From Hetaerina americana (Eukaryota; Arthropoda; Insecta; Odonata; Calopterygidae), in assembly GCA_022747635.1 (NCBI GenBank), contig JAKTNV010000005.1:35002792-35066791 (forward strand): 64,000 nt of DNA, read 5' to 3'. The position numbers were made by a program, and so were the translations under genes. Under the pieces are notes generated by a model that ran no database searches, was not told the DNA's origin, and worked only from the letters and a program-made list of their open reading frames with translations. Every line of letters begins with the position of its first letter. Within the stretch, counting starts at the first letter, position 1. Shown one piece after another: positions 1 through 11,900 of this stretch.

Positions 1-11
1 TGATAACGGTA

Positions 12-40
12 TACTACCTTGATCAAAAAGTTCCCGGAAT
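12..40 (+). repeat. mariner left terminal inverted repeat with TA
   Basis: Target TA at 12-13 is followed by the 27-bp left terminal repeat, starting CTACCTTGATC and ending CCCGGAAT. The transposase N-terminal domain would bind here. Confidence 0.92.
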
Positions 41-1335
41 AACCACCGTGTGGCGCTCCCATCGTTCCGATTTGAGTTCTGTTTTTTTTGTTAAATTGGT
101 ACATCTGTTGTTGATATTCCCTTTAAATCTTAGTGTCATAACTTGACATTTGCAAAAGTTACGTAGCCAAGAGTACATCTATCTCTGTGTGTGTTGGCGA
201 TTTTTTACAATTGCAGAAATGGATTTAAATTTGCAACAACGAACTTGTATTAAATTTTGCGTAAAAAACGGATTTAGTGGCGCACGGACGTTGGAAATGT
301 TGGAAAAGTGTTTCGGCAACGATTCTCTAAAAAAAACGGTCGTTTACCAGTGGCACGAGCGGTTCAGAAGTGGTCGTGAGTCAATCGAAGATGATGAACG
401 CAGTGGCAGACCATCGACATCGAAAGTCGGTGAAAAAATTGATAAAGTAAAAGAAATGTTGGTCAATAACCGCAAATTAACCATCAGAGAAATAGCGGAG
501 GACTTGAACATTGCCTATGGATCCGCCCAAGACATTGTGGTTAATGATTTGGGTTTCCGTCGTGTAGCATGCCAAAAGACCTCAATTTCATGCAAAAAAG
601 AGACCGTGTTGACGTCGCAAAAGACATGATTTGCGAGGCTGAATCCGATCCCACATTCATCAAAAGGATCATTACTGGAGACGAGACGTGGGTTTATGAG
701 TACGACACGCAATCCAGACATCAGGCAAGTGAATGGCGTTCACCAAATGAGCCGAGACCAAAAAAACCACGTCGTTTTCAGTCAAAAAAGAAGGCAATGC
801 TGACGGTTTTCATGGATTACAACGGTGTAGTGCATCATGAATTTTTGCCAGAAGGCCAGGCAGTAAACAAAGAGTATTATTTGGGCGTTATGAGACGTTT
901 GCGTGAAGCAATTCGCCGAAAGAGACCAGAAATGTGGGCAGAAAACTCGTGGATTTTGCACCATGATAACGCACCGTCGCACAGTGCTATCATTATTCGT
1001 AATTTTTTGACGAAAAATGCAACAAATACCATCCAACAGCCACCGAATTCACCTGATTTGGCTCCCTGTGACTTCTTTCTGTTCAATCGAGTTAAAAAAC
1101 CATTACGGGGAACGCGTTTTAGCAGCCGAGAGGAAGTAATGGAAAAATCGCAGGAAGCACTGATGGACATACCGAAAACCGAATATAAAAAATGTTTCGA
1201 GGATTGGATCAAGCGCTGGCATAAGTGTGTTGCAGTCGATGGGGATTACTTTGAAGGGGACAATATAGATTTAGATGAATAAACTTGTATTTTTAATTTT
1301 CTGAATACATTCCGGGAAATTTTTGATCAAGGTAG
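14..1335 (+). mobile_element. mariner transposon, nearly complete, one frameshift
   Basis: This is a full-size Tc1/mariner-superfamily DNA transposon. Terminal inverted repeats of 27 bp at 14-40 and 1309-1335 match at all but one position, and each is flanked by the TA dinucleotide (12-13 and 1336-1337) that mariner elements duplicate on insertion. Between them lies one transposase reading frame broken by a single frameshift. The flanking DNA is roughly palindromic around the TA (AACGG on the left, CCGTT on the right), so the visible repeat seems to extend a little further. I read that as target-site symmetry because no TA lies outside it. The close terminal match and single coding lesion suggest a fairly young copy. 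Confidence 0.93.
219..1282 (+). pseudogene. mariner DD34D transposase, frameshifted
   Basis: The product would be a cut-and-paste transposase of about 350 residues, the usual mariner length. I place the start at the ATG at 219 because the family-like N-terminus (MDLNLQQRTCIKF) begins there; an in-frame ATG at 150 adds a non-matching leader. The first frame holds the DNA-binding half with two helix-turn-helix regions, including YQWHERFRSGRESIEDDERS and LTIREIAEDL. Near 567-573 the frame changes: residues expected between FRRVA and PKDLNF are missing, which implies a small deletion of 3n+1 bases. The second frame (569-1282) has the catalytic half: TGDETWVY, HHDNAPSH and SPDLAPCDFFLF. Exactly 34 residues separate the second and third aspartates, so the triad is intact. 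It ends with a TAA at 1280-1282. It resembles the GVQW3-like mariner proteins common in arthropods. As it stands it cannot make a full transposase. Confidence 0.92.
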
Positions 1336-1337
1336 TA
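1309..1337 (-). repeat. mariner right terminal inverted repeat with TA
   Basis: The reverse complement matches the left terminus at 26 of 27 positions; the only difference is an A for C within the GGGAA(C/A)TTTTT stretch. The duplicated TA is at 1336-1337. It starts 26 bp after the transposase stop codon, as in compact mariner elements. Confidence 0.92.
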
Positions 1338-2427
1338 TTTCCGTTCAAACTATAAATGACTCTTATTATCATGAACTATTGAAGTGGATATTAATATTTT
1401 CATATTTTATTATATGTCATATTGTCTGAATACATGTACAAAAATACCATCTAAATTAGAATTGAAGTAAATTTATTGCACTGAACCATTGCATTGATAA
1501 CGATTTGGCGTATTAGCAAGCCTGGAACTGAAGTTATACATTTCGTAATTTCAAATGTAAAGATTTCGCCTTTGGCGCATTGGTGAGGTGTAATCTCTCA
1601 CCCAGACGATTGAATGAATCAATTGATAGCAGAGAGTGCAACTTATTGAATTCCTATTAAATGCTAAAAACATTCACCATTGAATACACATACCATTCAA
1701 ACTGCAAAGAATTCAAATTGGAATCCTTTTAGAATCCCTAAAATAAGAAATCAAGGTCGCTAGATTGAGAATAAATACAGACCATAAACCTTCGAATGCT
1801 TTCACGGGATGGCTTTAAAATCTAGCAAATTACTGTCAACATTCTACAGGAGCAAAGTAGACTATAAGATTGCAATAATTTGCATTGTTTTCCTTTACAA
1901 CGACGTATATGTTGATTAAATGCTCATAACGCCCATGATGCTCTTACTCCGTAAAATTATTTTTTTGTGTACACCCAAATTTTCCTAATGAACCTTCATC
2001 TTTTATGAGCGATGGTATTAAATCCCTCATATTCCATGCCTTCCCTCAAATAATGAAGTATTTCGTCGAGATGCTGAGGGGAGTAATATATTAATCCGTA
2101 TTTTACATACTGTTAAATTTAAATCGTTATACACTGACTTTTCCAATGATAATTGTTCGCGGTCTATTTTGTAAAAAGCTTCCCTCGAAAAATATTGGTA
2201 AGAGCCATGGATGCAATTAACTATGGGCATGAAGTAATTTCTAACAGGTGAAAGAATCCACCCATTAAAATTGTGTCAAATGAATCTAATTTTGAGTTCA
2301 CGCTATTTTATTTATAATTTAATCGTATTCCCTTAATTGCGTAATCGGACAAAATATATATGGTAACATCAGCACTACCGACGGTCATATTTTTTGCGGA
2401 AAATAAAATCACATTAGATATCACAAC
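1338..2427. other. AT-rich intergenic DNA, nothing recognised
   Basis: No reading frame, RNA motif or repeat that I can name. The sequence is AT-rich and stops are frequent in all frames. Confidence 0.5.
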
Positions 2428-2483
2428 AACTTACTTTTTGATTTCCACATTTTTCGGGCTGCGTCCGCGTATGTCGTTTAAAT

Positions 2484-2522
2484 GTACAACAGTTTCGCCA
2501 GCTATCCTGCTGGCGTCCTCAG
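2484..2522 (-). ncRNA. Hammerhead ribozyme-like motif, partly decayed
   Basis: On the minus strand the invariant core CTGAGGA (2516-2522) fits CUGANGA. It is followed by one extra base, a 6-bp helix GCCAGC/GCTGGC (2509-2514 with 2497-2502) closing a 6-base loop, then GAAA (2493-2496) and ACTGT-T just before GTAC (2484-2487). This is the hammerhead order of core, stem II, GAAA, stem III and cleavage site. Stem III is not self-complementary (ACTGT) and stem I is weak, because the base run before the core is TTGAC where pairing would need GTAC. I therefore see a relic or weak ribozyme rather than a surely active one. Confidence 0.5.
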
Positions 2523-2553
2523 GTCAAGGATGAAAAGAAGCTTGTTGTCCCGT

Positions 2554-2561
2554 CTTATATA
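2554..2561 (-). promoter_or_regulatory. TATA box upstream of the hammerhead motif
   Basis: TATATAAG on the minus strand lies about 32 bp upstream of the hammerhead core, so a transcript starting at the normal spacing would begin just before the ribozyme. The placement supports a promoter inside the element, but no initiation site can be proven from sequence. Confidence 0.4.
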
Positions 2562-2795
2562 GGAAAAATCCGGCGCCAATACCGGGAAATTTCTTGGCCA
2601 ATCAGGGAACGTCCTCATATTTGCGGGGAATTATTCGTTTCCACGCACTGTGGAGTGGATATCCATCCTCTCTGTTAAAATTTTTTGGCCTTTAAACTGT
2701 TGTACATTTAAACGACATACGCGGACGCAGCCCGAAAAATGTGGAAATCACCTACTCATCGCCGCGGAAACCTTCGAACGAACTTACTTTTTGAT

Positions 2796-4369
2796 CTCAC
2801 TTTGCACTTTCTCCTTGAGTATGGAATACAATTGTTAGAATAAAAATATTGTAATTAATCTTTTGAAAAAGGCTAATTATTGGGTTGTACGGCAAGAAAA
2901 TTAAAAAGACCTATGGATAAAAAGCCTGCCTGGTTGCAAATAATACTTAGTACACGTATTTCAACTAAGTAGTGAGGCATCCAAAGTTCACTTATTCCAT
3001 CAGCTAGTATTACATATTAGGCTAGTGAAAACTGTAAAAAATATTTGTCCATTTTGGCGGTGGGGTGACCAATAAGTTACAATACCTAAAACCTAAATTG
3101 AGTTTTCGCGTCAATGGAATTCAGCTATCGACTTGATCGTATTCCTCGAAAAAACAGCCATGGAGAGGTAATAGCTTTGATATGGCCTGACCTTTCGCAG
3201 TGATTTTGGACAGCAGATAAAAAATCAGTGGTGAGTGAAACATAAGTCTGCCTCTTATCCGATCACTGCGGACTCGGACCCCCTGGGTAAACGAATGGCC
3301 GGTTAATCAGAAAATACTTTCAAAATGCCATTTAATGGCTATAAATTGAATAAAAATTATTTATTGTAATAAATTGCGTTGTAATCTTTTTATTATATTA
3401 GAAAGGTAGAGTAATTATTGATCGTTGATTGAAAACTATCTCAGCCTTTGTACCTTTACTTTCTGAGTGATAGTTAAACATAATTGGTATGATTCACCCC
3501 CTAGGGAAACGGAGCCCCGATAGCCCGTCGGCGGGTGAAAGCGAGACTGGATAAGAGGAGGTCTACTCGAAATAGAATGTAAAAATTTATACTTGTTTTT
3601 TCATGAATTTATTAATAAAAATGTGATTACGTTACATTGCCACATTTTTCGTATGCAAATGTATAATATTTACCTACATTGCCTTATTAAAAAAGAATAA
3701 ACTTCGTTTCTTTCCCGAGAAAGCACTCAGGCTATCACACATTCATTGGCTCAGTAACAAATTATACTACAAACACTGCTGTAAAGTATGATTTACATCT
3801 CGATGTGATAATGGATTACGCAAGAGGATTGAGTGAATTTACTCAAAAGAGACTGACATTATAACTAAATACTCTTCCCTTCACCCGAGTCAAATGGAAA
3901 CAGTCGCGATTAAGTAGCTTCCAGTATTGTTTGAAGCCAAATAAACCCACCGTCGATTCGGTATGGAGAGGCATAAAACCCAATGAGATGACCTTTAATG
4001 TTGTTTCTAATTTTTCTCCCCTTAATAAATTAAAAGAACCTTAAAGAATTCTCGCTCACTCACCCAAACTGTTGGAAGCCCCGTCCAGACTACGAGACGA
4101 GATCTTTAAAATTCCGGCGGGCGTCCAGCAAGAAATAAAAACGGGACGTGTTGATCCCCAAGTGTCAAGTGCTCGAGGATACGAAGTGTCGCACGGAGAA
4201 GAAGGGTTCGGTGCGAAGGGAAGAGTTTTGCCACTCCAGCAATCACAACAGTATCTCTTGCGACTTGCCTTCAAGGCCAAGGGAACCCGGTTGTGGTGGG
4301 AAAAACGTGAAAACTTAAAGCGACTTAAATATGCGATAAAAATAGTTTTTCATCGATTTCTTGGCGGAA
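2796..4369. other. AT-rich intergenic DNA with a weak inverted pair
   Basis: No gene is recognised. Two GC-richer patches near 3251-3300 and 3495-3571 share an imperfect inverted 16-mer around CCTCTTATCC and a similar direct block CCCCCTNGGNAAACG. They may be ends of a decayed short transposon, but the match is too weak to define one. Confidence 0.3.
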
Positions 4370-5105
4370 GCACACCGAGTCGGAGGCAAAGGGGGAGGGG
4401 TGAGAGCGAGGAGGTAGAAAGGGGGGATGAGATCTTTCTTTCCCCTGCGCCTCATTTTTTACGCGCCACATAAAGTGGATGTCTCCCTTCTTCTTCTCTT
4501 CTCATCCAACCTCTTCCTCGCGGGGGTCGGGGGGGGGGGGGTGGCTGGGGGACGAGAGGGTGGCGGGAAAGAAGGAAGGGTCGACTTCGCGGTACAAGGG
4601 CGGAGACCCAAAGAGAGAGAGAAAAAGAGAGAGAGAGAGTTGGGGGTGACGGGGAAGGGAGAGGAGAACAGACCTCCTCCGGCGTTTCTGGCAAAAACCA
4701 GCGATGCGGACAGGGCGGAAGAATTTAGTCCCCTCTGTCACCCCTTCATCTCTCTCTCTCCCCGCCCGCAAAAACGTCTCCCTTCTCTCCCTCGCCCCCC
4801 TCCCGCTTCTCAGTCTCCCATGTATCTCCCTCCATCAGCACTCCCGTGGGGAACTTGGGAGATGCCCCATCCCTCCTAGGCCGTCTACCCTCCCGCGCCG
4901 ACCTCCCCTCAATTAACCATGGGGGTCCCTCTCCCGGAGATCACCCTCTTTCCCTCCTCGCGCGCACCAAGATCCCCCTTCCGCCCTCCGAGACGCGGAC
5001 CTCTCGTTGTCATCATCGCCTCGGCGACGCTTCCTTCATCCGGTGACACGACGGCGGTTCAAGTCACCGTGGCGCGGTGGGTCCGGAGACCCCGGACTTA
5101 GAAAC
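4370..5105. other. GC-rich low-complexity island
   Basis: Purine-rich DNA (4380-4440, 4530-4660) gives way to pyrimidine-rich DNA (4735-4830), then CpG-rich mixed sequence to about 5105. It includes a run of 13 G at 4529-4541 and a GA microsatellite at 4611-4639. Overlapping long frames exist on both strands, but they are Pro/Ser/Arg-rich translations of biased sequence with no recognisable domain, so I do not call a gene. Confidence 0.6.
4611..4639. repeat. (GA)n microsatellite, interrupted
   Basis: GA dinucleotide run with a short A interruption near 4622-4626. Confidence 0.9.
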
Positions 5106-7099
5106 GGGCCGACGAACATTTAACGCGCAGGCATTTTCCAGTCCCGCCAGTTTTGTGAAAAGTGTCACCCTTTGAAACGGACATCTGCCACCGCCTTTTG
5201 CGAATTCTCATTCCTGAAACGTTGATTTTTTTATGTGTTTGAGGTTTCGGTGAAACCTGCGGACGATTTGGACGAAAAAAAGGGTCTCAAAAATGATCTC
5301 CAGGTATTGAGTACTATCTTACATTGGAACACCAAATGGCGATGATGGATGTCAATCGCGATGGAAGAGGAGGAATAAATACCCCCACTGATGGACAATG
5401 CAAGATCTTCTTTCGATGGTTCAGAAATACACTGTATGGTAGTTCCGTAATACAATGTGGTAAAACAAGAACGTACGCTCTAGCACATTATCTAACCCAT
5501 ATGATTTGAAAGTTTCCATAATCAAATGTATGCATTTAAATTAAATCGAACTCTATATTGGCTCCTTTTCATAGAGAATTCCTATTAAACAAGTGCAAAG
5601 CATCAAAACATTCCTTCATAAGGCAATTCCATAGAGGTAAATATAAACGAAACTGTGAGGTCACCCCACATGATTCTGCATTGTAAATTTAAAGGAACAG
5701 CGGAGGGTTGGGAAGACGCAACACAAATGCAAGGCAAAGAATAAGGTAAAAATATTTCAACCTAATTGAGTGAAACCTTGTGTAGTCATGAAACTCGGAT
5801 TGAGCTGCCTAAAAGAGATAATAATACATCACATATTAGTGGTAAATAGAAATTAATAAAACATTTTTTTATCTGAGGGCTAATAAAACTATCATTACTT
5901 TGTATGAGTTGTCGCACCTCATAAGGTCAATAAATTCATTCATCATGACATAGGCTTGCTAGATATTGATTTATTCATTTTCGAAATCCAATAGTTTATT
6001 GCCATATCCAAAGGGTCCCCCATATATTTATCGGGAGAGAAAAGGTGAGAAAGCAGCCGTAAAACTTCTTTATTATGGTGTCCATGATTACAGGAAGTGG
6101 CACGAATAGTAAAATACCTACATTTCGCACAATAAACCCAAGTAAAATAAATTATTTTCATATGGCAGGAAAGGAATGACCAATTCTTATTTGTCTAATT
6201 AGTTACTCACCAAATACGTGTAAAACAAATGACAGAGGGTGGAAGGAAGGAAAAATTTAACTTTTGAAGGGGGAAATCGAAAAGCTGAGACTTGGGAATT
6301 GAAGGGTGAAAGGATGCCAGAAGACAACTCAAAACCTGTGACAGAATATTTCTGTGTCGGACTGATGTTTTTGGTAAAAATTATCATTTAGCTCACGCGA
6401 AGTGTGAACTGAAATAATTAGAGACGGTAGGGCATACAACGGCATATTTAATGGCGAATTTATAAGTATTATTTTCAAATGAATTATCATTTTTTTCATA
6501 ATATGTCTAGTATGATTAAACCCATTGCTTACGCTGCGAATATGAAATCTTATCCTAGATTTTCAAGCTTCACACGGCCATGTAAAGTCAAAATGAAAAC
6601 GTTTAGCGGTAACTATTATTATTCATACATATTTAGCAAATACTATTATTATCTTCCGCCCTTTTCAATTTAAGAGAAACCTTTCGGTACGACTTTATAG
6701 TTAACCGAGTAGAGTAGTTAATGACCCTTGAAAAGGTCGATATCCTCCAAAAGTTATTGAATATTTAATGAGATATTTATAATTTTTAACATATTTCAAA
6801 AACTGAGTAAACCACACAAAGGAGAAGTCATAGGATGTCTTAGGCAAAGGATACTTAAAAATGCCTTCCCCATCCAGGTACAAAAATTAAAATTTGTCTG
6901 CTCAAAAAGCAGTTACAACTTTGATGGAGTATTAATTGGCTGGCTAATTTTTTCCTTTTTCAGCTGCGATGTGAGAAGCAAGAAGAAGGCACGTTACAAA
7001 ATTCCTCGGCGCATGGTATTCGATTTCTCCTCAGCTTAAAGTCCATATCTTTGAACATAGCTTCGAACAAAATGTGAATGTGCTATCATTCATGATCAA
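5106..7099. other. AT-rich intergenic DNA, nothing recognised
   Basis: Only short chance frames of at most 74 codons, none resembling a family I know. No tRNA-like boxes or clear repeats. Confidence 0.5.
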
Positions 7100-7112
7100 G
7101 AAAAATAAGGAA

Positions 7113-7206
7113 ATTGCAAGAAACTGTGGGAGATGCCGCAACAGTAACTTTTAACGGAATCATCGGCTAGTATGCATTTTAATGCTTTTATTTTACTTTC
7201 TTGCAT
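7113..7206 (-). mobile_element. 5'-truncated SINE copy with target duplication
   Basis: A minus-strand fragment of the SINE 3' region seen again at 46726-47247 and 57534-57649. The shared core is the rc of AACTGNGGGAGATGCC followed by CAACAGTAACTTTTAACGGA. It is flanked by 13-bp direct repeats GAAAAATAAGGAA at 7100-7112 and 7207-7219, the mark of target-primed reverse transcription. The match to the other copies stops after the AATGC near 7190, so about 15 bp before the right repeat are unexplained, and several substitutions make this the most diverged copy. Confidence 0.65.
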
Positions 7207-7219
7207 GAAAAATAAGGAA

Positions 7220-8129
7220 CGTAAGAATTAAATTTTTATGTGCATTTTTTGAACTATACCATTAAATTTTTATATCCGTTCAGCGACGTGCACAAACGCA
7301 ATATCAAATATCAATAACACAAACTTTGTTATTGAAACGAATGTCAGTAGAGTGAGACGTTCAGACGCGTTGCCAAGTCGATCGTCGAATGTGGTTAACC
7401 TTTAAAGATGGGGATAAGTTCAAATTGTGGTCGGTTACACCTGTTGATATTTCTTTAACATATGAAAGATATATCATATTTTGTTCCAAAACTTACAAAA
7501 TCACCATTTCACGGAAAATCAAAAGAGTTAGTGACTCTCATTCCCAAATTTTCTCTCACTAAAGAATCCATAAACATAGTGGAATGCTGAGACAGACTTC
7601 ATTTTTCGCCATTTTCCCTTAAATATTTCACCGGTAAGCGACAGCATATGAAATTGTATAGATGGATTTTTGAAAAGTTTTAGAATTTTGTTAAATTTTT
7701 ATTTTTAAATTTTTAATGAAAACGTGGAGAACACCTGGCAAAAATAATGGGGTTTTACCGGGCACTTTTCTACGGAGAAAATCCTTATACTTATAGTAAA
7801 TGGGATTTGAATTCTCGCCTGTCTTATCGTATATGATATCATTATCGAATGTTGATATAGAGCTGATACAGGAAAGTACTTAAGGATTTTGCTCCGGGGT
7901 TAGACGCTGAGCAAAGCAGTAATGTTTGGTCTCTTGTTCCGCAAAATACCTACACTGATCAGCCGACTAGGGCAAACAAAAATAAATATTTTCCAACTGC
8001 TTCAACACATAATTCTTTGGTTTTTACATGATATTATAAAACAATTTTACTTATTTCTGCTCCCAGCAATAATGAATATTAGTAAAAAACCATTCATATT
8101 TTCACGTTGATTCATTCGTTAACATTTGC
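7220..8129. other. AT-rich intergenic DNA, nothing recognised
   Basis: No frame longer than 62 codons and no repeat or RNA motif that I can support. Confidence 0.5.
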
Positions 8130-8900
8130 GATCCACCCAGTGCGCCCGTAAACGTTGAAACACGGTCAAAACCAGGTCGGCGTTGTGACCCTGGAGGATT
8201 CGTGACCCGGGCGAGGGTCACGAAATTAGGTGAATTGAACCCAGCGGCCGTCTCCGTAACAATATTTCTCTTCGAGTCGGAGCCGATAAAGGGAACGCTA
8301 AAGCGGTGCCTCGGAACGAGCTACGTCGTCGAAGGACTCCGCCCCGGGATCGCTGTGCCTCCCCATCCCTCGCCCCCTTCTCCCGCCCTTCCGCCACCCT
8401 CCCTCGCGACCCCCCTCTTCAGCCCCCGTGAAGAGGTTCCTCTCCCACCCTCCCTCCAGCCACACGGAAAACCCTTCGCTTTGCATCACACTAATATTTC
8501 CGGCAAACAAAAATGGATGCAACCGAGCATGGACGAGTAAATCAATCCCCGCCGCACCCCTCTCCTTCCGCACATCCGACTCCCTCACTCACCCCCGCGG
8601 GGGGGACCCCTTTCCCTCTCCGCGCTCCTCAACACTCGCCCTGCCCCCCCTGCGACGCGCGCTCCAGTGCCTCCCCGCTCTCGACTCCCACGGCGTCTTC
8701 TCCTCACCACCGCTCTCGCTCGCGCCCACCGATTCATCAGGCGGATGCCCGAATGAATGGCCGCGTCTAGATCTTTCTTTTTTTGTCTCGGGAATGGATG
8801 GCCATATTTTACGTCACGCCCTATGGGGGAATGTTGAATGTAGGTGTATTAAAGGGGGGTTGGAGGGGACGTGCGTCCAAGTGGTGTGTAAAACGAGTGA
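8130..8900. other. GC-rich, C/T-biased island
   Basis: CpG-bearing DNA from about 8130 leads into pyrimidine-rich blocks at 8355-8460 and 8540-8720. Open frames at 8202-8540 and 8428-8919 translate to Pro/Ser-rich low-complexity protein with no domain, and frames also stay open on the other strand, as expected of low-stop GC-rich DNA. Confidence 0.6.
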
Positions 8901-11900
8901 GCGGTTACAGGAAGCGTGACGTCACTTAGAAGACTCGAATTTAGCGCGGTTTATATTTCGGGCACCAATGAAATGATCGCTTCCGTAATTCAACAATCGG
9001 ATAAATCAAAGGAATTCATCCAGGCAGATGACACTATTGCAAGTCTAATTTTTTATCGATGGCTGAAGAATGATAAAATATTATTTGCATTTTATGTCAT
9101 TTTTATTTAATATCTTATCCGAATACAGTAAAAGGAGCTTTTTGCATCGCATTAGTTTGTTTTAAAAATATGGAAAACAAAGCTAATAACAAAAATCCAA
9201 GCCCTTGGATAACAATAGTGATATACTGCCTTGACTATTCAACCAAACCCCAAAAAATATATTTCCCGAGCCCATGGGTGACTTAAAATAATTTAGTTGA
9301 AAAAAAATTACCCCGCGTACTTGACTTATTTTTCTAAATTAGTGGGCAAATGAGGTAATTAATAAACTGGAATTTTTAATTAAATGGAACAATGGCGTTA
9401 ATTTTTTGATATTTCAATTCAAAAATATAAATTATATGAAAATTTCAACTGTCGGTTACTATCTGAAAATTTGACACCAGCGGTTGCTGGTCGTATGAGG
9501 ACCATTGATGGGAACGGTGACCTTGGTTTTAAATAGAGTACACTCACCTCTGCCGTAATTGAGTCTGTGACTTGACTGTGAAGGGAGGGACTAAACTCGT
9601 CTCCACCGAAAGTTGGAAGCTGCTGACGTGATTTGTTATTGGCGGAGAGGAAGTCAAGAAAGGACAGGTAAAGTTTATTGTAATAAGTATACAGAGCGAA
9701 CTCAAAGGAAATGTGACGCCATAGCTTGGGTGAAGCCAAAATCAGGTAATGGATTAAAGAGAACACATGAAAAAATCAATCCATATTTATAATTTTGTTG
9801 ATTAATTATAACCCATCCAAACCATTTGCATGGATTGAAGAATTCGATGGTTTCATTGCATGACTCTGGGAAGTAAACTGTCCATGAAAAAAATACAGAA
9901 ATTGGGACTTTGCGGGGCGTAATATAGTAGGAAAGTTAAGAAAATTTTGAAAAAAGGGGTGATTCCAAAAGAATATACATTGGGCGTAGCAAAATGGGTA
10001 TTATTTAGAGGATATTAATGAATAGAATAGCAAAAAAGACAGCAGATAAAGTAATGTAAGGAAGTAGAAACTGAAGAACGTGTTGAAGCAAGTGATGAAT
10101 GAGAATATTTTAAACATCTGTGCAAATAAGTTAGAAATATATTGGATAATATGAAAGAATGGAGTAAATTTAAATTCAAGAGCACAGCATAGGATTTTGG
10201 TCCTTTCGGTCATTAAATGATATTTTTAGACCCAAAATTCCGACCTCAATCCTAATTCAGAACCACCTACCTCATCTTTACTTTGGATCTTAACTATCCA
10301 AATTAATTTCCGTCGAGGATGGTTTTACTTTAACTGAAACTAACGAATAAGCGTCGGAATCTAAGTCAGAAGAAATTAAGTCCAAATAGTGGAAAATTTT
10401 ACAATTATTTTTGTCGGTCGTCATATTCCAATTCCACTATACCGCGCATGAAACTTCTCAAGGGGCCCTAATTTTGAAGTTCAACTGAGAATTAAAAATA
10501 ACTGAACACGCGGACAAGCACCTTCACAATGTAGAGATTGGTGCCTTTAAGCAATGTCATGCTCGGGCTTCGCGGTGAGGAATTGTTTTCATTGTGTTGA
10601 CTTAGTATTCAAGTTAGCTTAAAAGACTCCTGCTGTTTTCTTCCGTTGTTGATCCGCAAACGCCCTTCCAGCAGCACTTTAGAGAAGAGTTCCCTTCCCG
10701 AGAATGATGCTTTTATATTGGCTTTTCTTTGGAGCTAATGGGTTCAGAAGAAGTAATTACAGAAGACTACAGGGGGAGAGAGCATGGCGTGCGTATGCAT
10801 AATAGCGGTGCACAACGACTGGGGTCACGCAATTCAAAAGTGTGTACAAGTAATAATTTCGAGCGAGCCGGCAAGGGGGTATATTAGATGCCCTTTGTGT
10901 GATCGTAATCACTACAGTGACGAGACCGAGTATTGCATTAATCACCCGTAGGACGAAAGACGGCTTAAATTATATTCACTTTAACGCACGCAATAAATTA
11001 TCACCATACTCAACAGGGTGCCTAATTCAAGGCCTTAAACAACACTAGGGAAGTTTTCATAGTGTAAGTGCTCTAATTGCGTGATTTTTCAGAAAGACGA
11101 AATGTTTAAACAGTTAGGTCAATCAGGAGATCTGAAAATTATGAATGTGCTCTTTATGGATATTTAAAGGAAAGTACACTTCGGGACAATTTTCCCAGCC
11201 AATGTCTGTAAAGGTTTTGCTGACTTTCCACGGACTTAAACTGTAGACCCATATTTGTTTGACCTTTTCTCTAAGAGCTAGAGTGCGAAGGAGTGTATAC
11301 TTAATCAACCGTATTCAGGAAATATTTTAATAAACTAACTAAAAAATTTTCCATAATAAACAACACTATGTTCTGCAGCAGAATTTAGGAGCATTTCATC
11401 TTTATAATAAGGAAATGTTATGAAGATCAAACAAATATGAACTCTTGGTAAGTACACTTGATATTCATGGAACAAAGCCTATTGTTCCTGTTCAGCTAAC
11501 TGAAGGGCAACTTATAAAATCCATTCTTTTAAAGCGTCTCAAGCGAATTCTCATAGAATATCTCCGATAGCTTGCCAAAACATTTCGGCCAATAGTTACC
11601 CAAAATTGAAATTTCGCATGGTAAAATAGAACGCTTGCTGAAAACCCTTTCATGTACTTTGGGCATGATAAATCACCAACGCGCATATTTAAGGGACTAG
11701 CCTTGGAAATCGTACCGCATCTATAGATCATATTTCAGAAGTCCCAGGTCACAAGGCTCCAAATGAGTGGGAAATAGCAAATGAAACAGTTATATTTAAC
11801 AGCTGCATCAGGGAAGAACCGAGTACCTACAGACCTCGTATTACTCTCGCATCCATATTGTGCCAGTTCAGGGAAAACATATTTACTATTTCGATAATGA

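Larger units (their letters stand above)
2440..2749. repeat. Perfect 55-bp inverted repeat
   Basis: Arms at 2440-2494 and 2695-2749 are exact reverse complements with a 200-bp spacer. The outermost three bases of the left arm overlap the 15-bp direct repeat, so part of the match may be chance. Confidence 0.95.
2443..2780 (-). mobile_element. Foldback retroelement with hammerhead-like motif
   Basis: This 338-bp insertion lies between identical 15-bp direct repeats (2428-2442 and 2781-2795, starting AACTTACTTTTT), which I read as a target-site duplication. It contains a perfect 55-bp inverted repeat (2440-2494 and 2695-2749). Read on the minus strand the order is: a 31-bp unique piece, the inverted copy of the tail, about 130 bp of middle, a TATA box, a hammerhead-ribozyme-like core, then the 3' tail up to the target duplication. 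No protein is encoded, so it would be non-autonomous. Hammerhead motifs near a promoter and inverted terminal copies are known for Penelope-like elements and metazoan retrozymes, so I assign it there by inference. A foldback DNA transposon is the main alternative, but a 15-bp target duplication is more typical of retroelements. Confidence 0.65.

Noticed and set aside
5..13. Extension of the mariner terminal repeat to AACGG
   Set aside because: Matching needs an indel and there is no TA outside it; the TA at 12-13 and 1336-1337 fits better, so I read it as target symmetry.
877..1212. Minus-strand frames of 84-111 codons inside the first mariner
   Set aside because: Antisense shadows of the transposase.
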